This document shows positions 1-6,019 of a DNA stretch of 6,942 nucleotides, piece by piece (position 1 is the stretch's first letter; each line of letters begins with the position of its first letter). Origin of the DNA: Dehalococcoidia bacterium (GTDB lineage Bacteria > Chloroflexota > Dehalococcoidia > Dehalococcoidales > RBG-16-60-22); assembly GCA_030613665.1 (NCBI GenBank), contig JAUWLN010000092.1, forward strand, positions 1 to 6,942, in the 5' to 3' direction. The notes under the pieces are model-generated. The model worked only from the letters and a program-made list of their open reading frames with translations, was not told where the DNA came from and did no database searches. Both the position numbers and the translations under genes were made by a program.

Positions 1-663
1 GAAGAGGCCGACGTAATACTGCTGGACAAGTCGGAAGAAGCGCAAAGCACTGCCCGTGAAATAGAGGCCGGAGGCGGCAAAGCGTCGGCGATGAAATGTG
101 ACGCCACCAATGGTCAAGAAGTAAAAGACACGGTAAAACAGATAATAGAGAAGTGGGGCAGAATAGATATCCTGGTAAATAATATCGGCTGGAACGAGAG
201 CATACCTTTTCTGGAGTCTGATGAAGCGCTCTGGTATAAGTCCCTTGATATCAACTTGCTGGTCCCGATGCGCTTATGCCATGCGGTACTGCCCCATATG
301 ATAAAACAAAAGTCTGGCAGAGTGGTTAATATATCGTCCATAGCCGGGAGGCAACCACGACCCTATGCTTTAGCTTACAGTGCGGCCAAGGCAGGAGTTA
401 TTGCTATAACGAGGTCGCTTGCCGTAGCTATGGCTCCTTATAACATAAGGGTCAATAGCGTCGCTCCGGCCATTATCGACACGCAATTGCTCAGGGAGCA
501 GGCTCCGCCGGAACACCTCGGGCCCATCTTAAAACAGAGCACACTGGGGCGATTGGGGCAACCTGAAGAAGTGGCGGCAGCGGTGCTTTTTATGGCTTCC
601 GATGAAGCATCATATATCATAGGTCAGACCCTGAATGCTGATGGGGGCAACTGCATGCTTTGA
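1..663 (+). CDS. SDR-family NAD(P)-dependent oxidoreductase (5' end outside window)
   Basis: A short-chain dehydrogenase/reductase that would oxidise or reduce a hydroxyl/keto group with a nicotinamide cofactor in the cytoplasm. The frame is open from base 1, so the gene begins upstream; the ATG at 91 is internal. The 220 visible codons leave about 30 missing relative to a 250-residue SDR, which accounts for the absent TGxxxGxG loop. Visible by window codon: strand beta2 ending in Asp9, which favours NAD(H); NNIGW at 60-64; Asn85; Ser113, Tyr126 and Lys130 (YSAAK) as the catalytic set; and the C-terminal IIGQTLNADGG. The NNxGW variant recalls, from memory, 2-hydroxycyclohexanecarboxyl-CoA dehydrogenase (BadH)-type SDRs, but FabG-like reductases are equally possible and the substrate is unknown. 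It converges with the next gene across 19 bp, with no clear terminator hairpin between them. Confidence 0.93.
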   Translation, partial: EEADVILLDKSEEAQSTAREIEAGGGKASAMKCDATNGQEVKDTVKQIIEKWGRIDILVNNIGWNESIPFLESDEALWYKSLDINLLVPMRLCHAVLPHMIKQKSGRVVNISSIAGRQPRPYALAYSAAKAGVIAITRSLAVAMAPYNIRVNSVAPAIIDTQLLREQAPPEHLGPILKQSTLGRLGQPEEVAAAVLFMASDEASYIIGQTLNADGGNCML

Positions 664-682
664 CATATTGACATCGTATTTG

Positions 683-1444
683 CTAGAGAGTTACGCCACC
701 ATCCACGTATAATATTTGACCGGTAACATAATCAGCCTCATCTGAGGCGAGGAATATCGCCGCTCCCACGTAATCTTCAGGGGTTGCCACTCTGCCCTTC
801 GGCGTCAATTTAAGGTGCGCCTCCAATGCCTCGGGGTGCTCTTCCAGGTAATACTTACGATTGATATCGGTGATGGTCACACTTGGTGCGAGGACATTGA
901 CATTGATGTTGTATCTTGCCCACTCCATCGCCAGCGCCCGGGTTAAATGGTTAATCGCCGCTTTTGATGTTGCGTAAACCGACCGTATAGGTTGCAACCG
1001 GTATGCCACGTTGGAAGAAATATTGATGATTTTGCCTCCGTTGCCCCGCATCATTTCCCTGCCAACTATCTGGCAGCAGAAAAACGTGCCCCGTACATTG
1101 AGATTCATGAGGTTATCCCATTCTTCCTCCAGCACGTCTTCCGCTGGTTTCCTCAAGACAACGGCGGCGTTGTTGACCAGGATGTCTATTTTACCGAAAT
1201 CACCGATTACCCTGAAGGCCATCTCCTTGATTGAGGAAGTACTGGTCACGTCAGCGGAGACCGCTGCCCCCTTCAGCCCTTCCTGCTCCAGAGATGCGGC
1301 GGCTTTCTGCCCTTCCGCAGCGTTTCGGTTGGTGATAACCACGGTTGCCCCAGCACCGGCGAGGCCCTTTGTGATACCGAAACCGATTCCTCTATTGCCG
1401 CCGGTAACCACGGCAACCTTACCCGAAAGATCAAAATATTTCAT
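683..1444 (-). CDS. SDR-family oxidoreductase, sugar/sugar-acid dehydrogenase-like
   Basis: A complete classical SDR of 253 residues. The ATG at 1444 is preferred over an upstream in-frame ATG at 1504: it has an AGGAG 7 nt upstream, and the protein then begins MKYFDLSGK right before the Rossmann motif, as in the family. Motifs: TGGNRGIG at 14-21 (cofactor loop), Arg40 after beta2 (hints at NADP(H)), NNAA at 91-94, Asn116, Ser144, Tyr157 and Lys161 (YATSK), and the C-terminal YVTGQILYVDGG. All catalytic residues are present. The overall pattern resembles gluconate 5-dehydrogenase or 2-deoxy-gluconate 3-dehydrogenase-like SDRs, but this subfamily is named too loosely to fix a substrate. It lies 77 bp downstream of the sugar isomerase-like gene on the same strand, so shared transcription and a sugar or polyol substrate are reasonable inferences. 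Confidence 0.93.
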   Translation of the reverse strand: MKYFDLSGKVAVVTGGNRGIGFGITKGLAGAGATVVITNRNAAEGQKAAASLEQEGLKGAAVSADVTSTSSIKEMAFRVIGDFGKIDILVNNAAVVLRKPAEDVLEEEWDNLMNLNVRGTFFCCQIVGREMMRGNGGKIINISSNVAYRLQPIRSVYATSKAAINHLTRALAMEWARYNINVNVLAPSVTITDINRKYYLEEHPEALEAHLKLTPKGRVATPEDYVGAAIFLASDEADYVTGQILYVDGGVTL

Positions 1445-1451
1445 TCCTTTA

Positions 1452-1456
1452 CTCCT
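1452..1456 (-). promoter_or_regulatory. Ribosome binding site deciding the SDR start
   Basis: AGGAG on the minus strand lies 7 nt before the ATG at 1444. The alternative in-frame ATG at 1504 would add 20 residues that do not resemble an SDR N-terminus. The shorter start is therefore chosen. Confidence 0.75.
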
Positions 1457-1521
1457 TTCAGATGGTTGTTCCTCAAAGTTCTTTAATGCGGAGCGAATCC
1501 ACAAAGACTCTGGTGTTTCAT

Positions 1522-2571
1522 CTAGTCCAGTCCCAGGATTTTTCTATTTAACTCCAGATTGGATTCACCTGCCGCGAAATCGTCGAACGCTTTTGCTGGG
1601 GTATCCATGAGCAAAGATTTGATGAAGGCGGCGCCTTCGCGCGCTCCCTGTACGGCATCTTTAATGCAGCACTCCCATTCCAGCACTGCCCAGGAACAAT
1701 AGCCGACCTCGATAAGTTTGGTAAATATCTTTTTGAAGTCCGTCTGCCCGTCGCCAAGGCTTCGAAAACGGCCCGGCCTGTCTTTCCAGTCCTGAAAGCC
1801 GCCATAGACGCCGCTTCTCGCGGTTGGATTTAATTCCGCATCCTTGACGTGAAAGGCTTTTATATAACTGCCATAACAGTCTATGTATCCGGCGTAATCA
1901 ATGCATTGAAGAAGAAGGTGTGAAGGGTCATAGAGTATGCTCACGCTCTGGTGATTCCCGGTTGCCGATAGAAACCGTTCAAACGTAACTCCATCATGGA
2001 CATCGTCGGCGGGGTGGACTTCATAGGCTAAGTAAATTCCATATTCTGCGGCCAGGTCCAGAATGGGTTTCCATCTTGCCGCCAGTTCGTTGAAGGCGAG
2101 GTCGACCAACCCCTGGGGCCTGGGGGGCCATGGATAGATGTAGTGCCAGAGCAAAGCGCCGCTCATCGTGGCGACGACGCTGAGCTCCAGGTTCCGGGAG
2201 GCCTCTATGCTCTTTTTCATCCGGGCAACGGCCCATTCAGTGCGCGCCTTATCGTTGCCCTTTACAGCGGAGTCGGCAAAAGCATCAAACAGGACGCTGG
2301 CTGCCGGATGCACCGCGACAAGCTGCCCGTACAGATGGGTTACCAGTTCCGTTATCTCCAGACCGTTGCACCTGGCCTTGAGTTCGTCACAGTAGTCTTT
2401 AGATTCCGCAGCTTTTTCGATGTCTATCAATCTTTTATCCCAGGCCGGAATCTGCACGCCAAGATAGCCTAAAGATTTCGCCCAGGCGGTAATATTTTCC
2501 AAGGTGTTAAAAGGAGCTTCATCGCCTAAAAACTGCGATAGGAAGATTGCAGGGCCTTTAATTTGAGACAT
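1522..2571 (-). CDS. Sugar phosphate isomerase/epimerase (xylose isomerase-like TIM barrel)
   Basis: A 349-residue protein of the xylose isomerase-like/AP endonuclease 2 TIM-barrel family (PF01261 type), which isomerises or epimerises sugars, keto-sugars or inositol-like compounds using a divalent metal. The metal-ligand pattern is complete: Glu184 (YEVHP), Asp215 (YDPSH), His241 (FHVKD) and Glu298 (VLEWE); His186 and His218 sit in the same conserved segments. The N-terminal LGYLGVQIPAWD (34-45) is the usual first barrel turn. The length is slightly above the common 280-320, with a C-terminal tail after residue 320. The start has a strong GGAGG (2577-2581) 5 nt upstream. It is the first gene of a probable two-gene unit with the SDR at 1444-683, so an isomerise-then-oxidise route for a sugar or cyclitol is inferred. 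The exact substrate cannot be read from sequence. Confidence 0.9.
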   Translation of the reverse strand: MSQIKGPAIFLSQFLGDEAPFNTLENITAWAKSLGYLGVQIPAWDKRLIDIEKAAESKDYCDELKARCNGLEITELVTHLYGQLVAVHPAASVLFDAFADSAVKGNDKARTEWAVARMKKSIEASRNLELSVVATMSGALLWHYIYPWPPRPQGLVDLAFNELAARWKPILDLAAEYGIYLAYEVHPADDVHDGVTFERFLSATGNHQSVSILYDPSHLLLQCIDYAGYIDCYGSYIKAFHVKDAELNPTARSGVYGGFQDWKDRPGRFRSLGDGQTDFKKIFTKLIEVGYCSWAVLEWECCIKDAVQGAREGAAFIKSLLMDTPAKAFDDFAAGESNLELNRKILGLD

Positions 2572-2660
2572 GTATACCTCCGTTCAACCGTGATATTCTT
2601 TTAATAAAGGCATAGTTTTCAGATAAGGTATATGTTATATAATAGCTTCTTTTACGCAAC

Positions 2661-2679
2661 GGGGGACTGAATTGCCCCC
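2661..2679. repeat. Small G/C hairpin in the leader of the isomerase gene
   Basis: Five G (2661-2665) can pair with five C (2675-2679) around a 9-nt loop, inside an otherwise AT-rich intergenic stretch. It lies about 90 bp upstream of the isomerase start, so it would be in its 5' leader if transcription starts near 2710. No T-run follows on the minus strand, so it is not an obvious terminator. Role unknown. Confidence 0.35.
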
Positions 2680-2715
2680 AGTAATTTTACCACCTTTTAA
2701 GTTAGTGTTATCAGT

Positions 2716-2721
2716 ATTATA
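2716..2721 (-). promoter_or_regulatory. Possible -10 box (TATAAT) for the isomerase-SDR unit
   Basis: The minus strand reads a perfect TATAAT here. At 17 bp further upstream there is only a poor -35 match, so this is tentative. If used, it would give a leader of about 140 nt containing the G/C hairpin at 2661-2679. A second TA-rich stretch near 2635 is an alternative. Confidence 0.25.
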
Positions 2722-2760
2722 GCTTCGGGAGCAGATGTACACTGACCAAGATTTAATCAT

Positions 2761-2776
2761 AATAGAATTTTCTATT
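2761..2776. repeat. AT-rich inverted repeat (7-2-7), operator-like
   Basis: AATAGAA and TTCTATT are exact reverse complements separated by two bases, giving a 16-bp imperfect palindrome. It lies just upstream of the possible minus-strand -10 box of the isomerase unit, a suitable place for a dimeric regulator. AT-rich palindromes of this size also arise by chance, so the functional reading is weak. Confidence 0.3.
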
Positions 2777-2818
2777 CTATGACTATACTTTGATTTTGTT
2801 TAAACTGTCTAGCCACTA

Positions 2819-2896
2819 GGCTAAGGAAAACTGAGCCATATTGCAACCATGCTTCTCGGCAACTTTCTTTAAGCTAGCAACCGCCTCAAAGTCACT
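2819..2896 (-). pseudogene. Aldo/keto reductase-like C-terminal fragment
   Basis: Read on the minus strand, 26 codons run from Ser (2896) to a final Leu-Ala and contain FEAVASLKKVAEKHGC followed by NMAQFSLA. This matches the aldo/keto reductase segment of the type 'L...AEKHGxxxAQLALAWxL', which lies about two thirds along a 300-residue enzyme. The position where that family has Trp is a TAG stop here (2818-2816), one base from TGG. Nothing recognisable follows the stop, and on the other side the match ends where the DctM relic begins. I read it as a short relic left by rearrangement, with no function of its own. The match is short and made by eye, so confidence is modest. Confidence 0.4.
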
Positions 2897-3424
2897 GGGC
2901 ACAATTTTCTTCGGTATTACCCCTCCCACAGAAGCCGCTTCGATTGGTGGCCTTGTCTCGGTAATACTGGCCATTGCCTACCGGCGTTTGCCTTTGTCGG
3001 GGTCTTTATCGGTGCCGGTAGCGATAAAGTGGTCACCGAACTCATTTTGAGTACCCCCAGCGGCAAGTGGGGTGCCTTTGCCGTCATCATGTTCATCTGC
3101 TTTATTCGAGCCATGTTCATCGACTGGATCGGCATCGTTTTCATCATGGTGCCCATAATTACACCTATCGGCTATGCGCTGAAGTTTGACCCCGTCTGGT
3201 TTGCCATCATGGTATGCGTCAACCTGCAGATGTCTTTTATGACGCCGCCCTTTGCCATGGCCATCTTTATCGTCCGGGGCGCCGCTTCAAAAGAAGTTGG
3301 GTTGACCATGACGAAGGTAATCAAAGGTGTAATTCCTTTTGTTATCCTGATTATGATGGGGATTCTGCTTTGCACTTTCTTCCCTGAGCTTGTCCTCTGG
3401 CTGCCGGGTCAGATGATAAAATAG
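2895..3424 (+). pseudogene. TRAP transporter large permease (DctM-like) relic, truncated and frameshifted
   Basis: DctM is the roughly 430-residue, 12-helix membrane subunit of TRAP carboxylate transporters. Only the C-terminal part is left, in two frames. Frame 3 from 2895 to about 2987 gives LGTIFFGITPPTEAASIGG and on to AIAYRR, the typical mid-protein segment. Frame 2 from about 2984 gives AFAFVGVFIGAGSDKVV, then GMFIDWIGIV-like and NLQMSFMTPPFA motifs, and ends in a normal C-terminus at TAG 3422-3424. Between the two, roughly 25-35 residues expected from the family are missing, so an internal deletion with frame change occurred. The first 260 or so residues are also gone, as are the DctP and DctQ partner genes. 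The in-frame GTG at 3029 could open a 131-codon reading frame, but it would not make a working permease. Confidence 0.85.
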
Positions 3425-3488
3425 GCCGGCTTGCCTGACCGCTCTGAGAGCTAGGTTTCAATAGTCGCCTTTTCTTATTCCAGAGGGA

Positions 3489-4268
3489 TTACTCCTCCAC
3501 GATGGCCACTGCCCGCACCCAGCCACCGCTTGCCTTTTCGATTTTCATCGGGAAAGCAAAGACGAGAAAACCGCAAGGTTTGGGAATCTTGTCCAGATTG
3601 CACAGTTTCTCCATATGACAGTACTCCCTTTCCTTTCCCGCATAATGTGCCGCCCACAGCCTGCCCCTGATGCCCTGTTTGAATTCCGCCACCAAAACAT
3701 CGAGAGAGGCGTCCCATCCCCAGGCATCCGTGCCCATAACCTTGATTCCCTGGTCGATTAGCCAGAGCGTCGCTTCCCGACTCATTCCGGGATGCAGGTA
3801 CTGGTACCTTTCTTCCTCAAAATGCTGGCAGCAATCCGTTCGGATGAGAACAATATCCCGTGGTTTCAGCGTATAATCTATTTTCTTTAGCGCTTTAATT
3901 ACATCTTCCTGGCTGATGATCTCCCCCTTTTTACGGTGCGTGAAGTCCAGCAGCACACCATCCCCGCAGCACCACTCAAGGGGAACTTGGTCAATCGTCC
4001 GGGCCGGTTTCCCCTCTGACATTGGGCCATAATGCCAGGGGGCGTCCATATGAGAACCAGAGTGGGAACACAGGGTGATGGTCTCGCTGGCGGCATACTC
4101 CAAAAGGCCTTCTTCCGGCATGCCCCAGCGACTGCGAAAAGCTTCCGCGCCCTGCCGGTGGTTTTCATAGATGATCTCGGGAGCCGTGCGGTACTTGAGG
4201 CCATTTTTCAGGGGCAGGGTGAGGTCAATAATCTGAATTTTTCCTCTGGCCAGCAGCTCACTCAACAT
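3489..4268 (-). CDS. Cyclase-family metal-dependent hydrolase (PF04199, kynurenine formamidase-like)
   Basis: A complete 259-residue cytoplasmic protein of the cyclase/arylformamidase family, whose members (kynurenine formamidase, isatin hydrolase and relatives) hydrolyse amide, ester or lactam bonds with Mn or Zn. The signature HxGxHxDxPxH is intact as HSGSHMDAPWH at 69-79 (His69, His73, Asp75, His79). GTDAWGWD follows at 179-186, and the C-terminal HYAGKE...HMEKLCNLDKIP (208-229) holds the usual His and Glu (His208, Glu219). The N-terminal IIDLTLPL at 13-20 is also typical. GGGAGG at 4278-4283 lies 9 nt before the ATG. It follows the truncated MFS gene on the same strand, so uptake plus hydrolysis of one substrate may once have been coupled. 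No tryptophan-pathway gene is nearby, so a kynurenine role is not supported; the substrate is unknown. Confidence 0.92.
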   Translation of the reverse strand: MLSELLARGKIQIIDLTLPLKNGLKYRTAPEIIYENHRQGAEAFRSRWGMPEEGLLEYAASETITLCSHSGSHMDAPWHYGPMSEGKPARTIDQVPLEWCCGDGVLLDFTHRKKGEIISQEDVIKALKKIDYTLKPRDIVLIRTDCCQHFEEERYQYLHPGMSREATLWLIDQGIKVMGTDAWGWDASLDVLVAEFKQGIRGRLWAAHYAGKEREYCHMEKLCNLDKIPKPCGFLVFAFPMKIEKASGGWVRAVAIVEE

Positions 4269-4313
4269 AGCAGAACACCTCCCTCTTTGCCAACAGTAAA
4301 CGCGAGTTCATCC

Positions 4314-4342
4314 AGCAATGTCAGGCGCCTTCAGGCATTGCT
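4314..4342. repeat. Inverted repeat between the MFS fragment and the cyclase gene
   Basis: AGCAATG (4314-4320) pairs perfectly with CATTGCT (4336-4342) across 15 nt, which contain the palindrome AGGCGCCT flanked by two TCAGG copies. No T-run follows on the minus strand, so it is not a standard intrinsic terminator. It sits about 45 bp upstream of the cyclase ATG, close to where MFS homology stops. It could be a processing or attenuation structure, or a repeat-type element involved in the deletion. Confidence 0.45.
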
Positions 4343-4388
4343 TATCAATAATTTACCATGCCATCACGGGGATATCTATATTGACAGC

Positions 4389-4829
4389 CTATGATGCCGC
4401 GGCATAGAATCCCATTGCAGCCATGCCAGCTCCCACCAGAGCGTAGCTGAGATAGAATGATAGGTGGCCTTCCATCCGTGATAGAAGGGCAAAGCCAAGA
4501 GTAACGGCAAGCGCCCCGGCGGCAATTATCTTTCTCGGTTCAACGATGTAGATGGCCCAGCCTATCAGTGGTGAAGCCAGCCCTTGAACCAGAAAGAAGA
4601 TAGTGAAAGCAGCCATAATATCAGCCCTGTCCCAGCCCAGGTCTGACTGGATGGGTGTCACGAAAAGCCCAAAGGCGTAGTACCCAAGCCCTGAGAAGAT
4701 GAAAAGACAGGCAAAGGTAGCGACGACTATCCAATAGCCATGGAACAGCCCGGGGCGGCCTGAAGAAAGACCAATACTCTTGACCTTCCTCACAGGATTG
4801 AGTCTACCAGCCCCACCTGCCGGCTTCAA
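4389..4829 (-). pseudogene. MFS transporter, N-terminal fragment (truncated)
   Basis: The 146 codons match the first third of a 400-430-residue major facilitator transporter, of the monocarboxylate/oxalate-formate antiporter-like type. About four hydrophobic helices are present: GYWIVVATFACLFIFSGLGYY, then around AAFTIFFLVQGLASPLIGWA, IIAAGALAVTLGFALL and FYLSYALVGAGMAAMGF. The frame then stops at TAG (4391-4389), and no further MFS homology appears in the next 120 bp before the cyclase gene. The loop after helix 2 usually has a G...D-R motif; here the Asp position is Tyr (GWAIYIVEPRK), which also suggests decay. The listed start is a TTG with a weak GGAG. A much better AGGAG near 4860 precedes a different TTG (4849) that hits a stop after two codons, so the true start may also be damaged. 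Confidence 0.8.
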
Positions 4830-4872
4830 GTCCGAGCGACCTACTCCAATTTATCCTCTCCTGTTCGGAAAT

Positions 4873-4906
4873 AATCGTTGATTTATTATCAGATATAAAT
4901 CGTTGA
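4873..4906 (+). repeat. 9-bp direct repeat overlapping the -35 box
   Basis: AATCGTTGA occurs at 4873-4881 and again at 4898-4906, 25 bp apart (start to start). The second copy runs into the TTGACA -35 hexamer of the plus-strand promoter. Spacing of two to two and a half helical turns and overlap with the -35 suggest tandem sites for a regulator of the divergent region. This is inferred from position only. Confidence 0.4.
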
Positions 4907-4932
4907 CAGGCTTTTATAAAAGGGGGTAACAT
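4903..4932 (+). promoter_or_regulatory. Sigma70-type promoter for the duplicated-domain protein
   Basis: A consensus TTGACA (4903-4908) is followed after 18 bp by TAACAT (4927-4932), four of six matches to TATAAT including the key first A and last T. Transcription from about 4940 would give a leader of roughly 45 nt with GAGGAG at 4971-4976. The region also separates two divergent genes, as expected for a promoter. Confidence 0.5.
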
Positions 4933-4982
4933 TTACGCGGTCACCAATTGAACACCCGATAATATACGTAGAGGAGTAAATC

Positions 4983-5903
4983 ATGAGCAACAAAGAGACT
5001 GTAAAAGAGGTGGTAAAATACTTAAAATCAGACCAGTGGCACAGGTTTATGCAGATGCTCACTCAGACAGACGACCCGATGTACCATATGCATATATACG
5101 TGGAAAATAGTATCCATCCCGAGTCACTCCGTAAGCTGTTTACGGCATATCATAAGCTGAAGGGCGTTGGCCTGGACCGTGGCATTCAATTCTCCGGTCT
5201 TCCCGGTGTGGGCATGTTCATCAATGTTCAGCCAGTGGACTCCAAGACCCACCGGTTTCTGGCCAACTATGAATTATTCTGGTTTTACAACCCGGATGTG
5301 CTTATAGCACCGGCAGAAGTTCGACCGGACGCAGACCTGGATAAAACTCCGCTGTACAAAGACGTCCAGGAAGATAACCTGTGGGGCTGGAGTAAAAAGT
5401 TCATGGACGACTACTACAAGCAATTTGATTTTAAATGTGTTGGTCCACACGAAGAAGCTGAAATACGCGCATACTTCGAGTCTGACCATTTTAAAAAATG
5501 GATTAGATTGATAGACGACTCTCCCGCTGACCATGTCCATTGTAATGTAGAGATAAACTTTGACCCCGGGGTTCTGAAAATGTACGCTGTGGAAGCTTTG
5601 GAGGAATTAGGCCTGAAAATTGACTGGGTTATACCCAACGTGTTTCGTGTACCATCAGGCTATCGGGGTAAACTGATTTTCCTCTGTGCAGATCCAGAGT
5701 GGCAACATGACATAACTTGGGACTATAACCCAGATGTAGTCATCAGGCCAGCCACTAAGCCATTCGTTGGGCAAAGAATACCCGCTGACGGAGATATTAC
5801 TTTTGACTTCAACCTTCATAGCGATTTTGAAGCATCGCTGGCGGAAGGCAAGTACGTAAAACTGGATGATGACGAGATTAGTGAAATTCTGTCTCAAGTA
5901 TAA
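4983..5903 (+). CDS. Unrecognised protein with two tandem copies of one domain
   Basis: A complete 306-residue protein, predicted soluble, with no signal peptide or membrane helix. GAGGAG lies 6 nt before the ATG. I cannot assign a family. It is internally duplicated. Copy 1 (about 13-112) and copy 2 (about 164-258) share, in order: Y-L/F-x-S-D at 13 and 164; H-x-H at 35/37 and 184/186; V-E at 40-41 and 189-190; P-x-x-L at 46 and 195; an L/V-P-x-G-type turn; and YNPDV-[LV]-I-x-PA at 102-111 and 248-257. The offset between copies is 149-151 residues at the start and 146 at the end. A Trp- and Asp/Glu-rich linker (about 113-163) joins them, and an acidic tail follows (281-306). The paired His and Glu residues could bind metal or be catalytic, but that is inference. 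It is transcribed alone, divergent from the MFS-cyclase unit. Confidence 0.88.
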   Translation: MSNKETVKEVVKYLKSDQWHRFMQMLTQTDDPMYHMHIYVENSIHPESLRKLFTAYHKLKGVGLDRGIQFSGLPGVGMFINVQPVDSKTHRFLANYELFWFYNPDVLIAPAEVRPDADLDKTPLYKDVQEDNLWGWSKKFMDDYYKQFDFKCVGPHEEAEIRAYFESDHFKKWIRLIDDSPADHVHCNVEINFDPGVLKMYAVEALEELGLKIDWVIPNVFRVPSGYRGKLIFLCADPEWQHDITWDYNPDVVIRPATKPFVGQRIPADGDITFDFNLHSDFEASLAEGKYVKLDDDEISEILSQV

Positions 5904-5929
5904 ACTATACCAGTAATATAAGTTTGAGT

Positions 5930-5951
5930 GTAATGAGGCACTCCTAATTAC
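5930..5951 (+). terminator. Possible terminator hairpin after the duplicated-domain gene
   Basis: GTAAT (5930-5934) plus AGG (5936-5938) pair with CCT (5943-5945) plus ATTAC (5947-5951), with one mismatch and a CACT loop, 26 bp past the stop codon. An upstream CAGTAAT (5911-5917) can compete for ATTACTG (5947-5953). The following bases are only moderately T-rich, so termination is uncertain. Confidence 0.35.
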
Positions 5952-6019
5952 TGATTTGTGGCGGGAAGCTACTAGAAAAAATTATCCGTTGACGTTTACA
6001 GGTTATTAGATTGTTTAAA

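Noticed and set aside
655..720. Terminator between the two convergent SDR genes
   Set aside because: I found no GC-rich hairpin with a T-run in the 19 bp gap or just beyond it.
1011..1610. 199-codon plus-strand reading frame opposite the second SDR
   Set aside because: It is the antisense shadow of the SDR at 683-1444, with no family resemblance and no ribosome binding site. The minus-strand protein has all SDR motifs.
2841..3050. 69-codon plus-strand frame from a TTG as a separate small gene
   Set aside because: Its first 18 codons are antisense to the aldo/keto reductase-like scrap and its last dozen or so are out-of-frame DctM sequence. Only 2895-2987 is meaningful, as part of the DctM relic.
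3029..3424. 131-codon frame from GTG as a functional small membrane protein
   Set aside because: It is plainly the C-terminus of DctM, with homology continuing upstream of the GTG (AFAFVGVFIGAGSDK), so the GTG is an internal Val codon.
5274..5897. Three minus-strand frames of 74-88 codons inside the duplicated-domain gene
   Set aside because: They are antisense shadows without ribosome binding sites or recognisable motifs, whereas the plus-strand frame has an internal protein repeat that proves it is coding.
5952..6019. Promoter with TTGACG at 5989
   Set aside because: No acceptable -10 element lies 16-18 bp downstream, and the next plus-strand sequence is antisense to the PPC relic.
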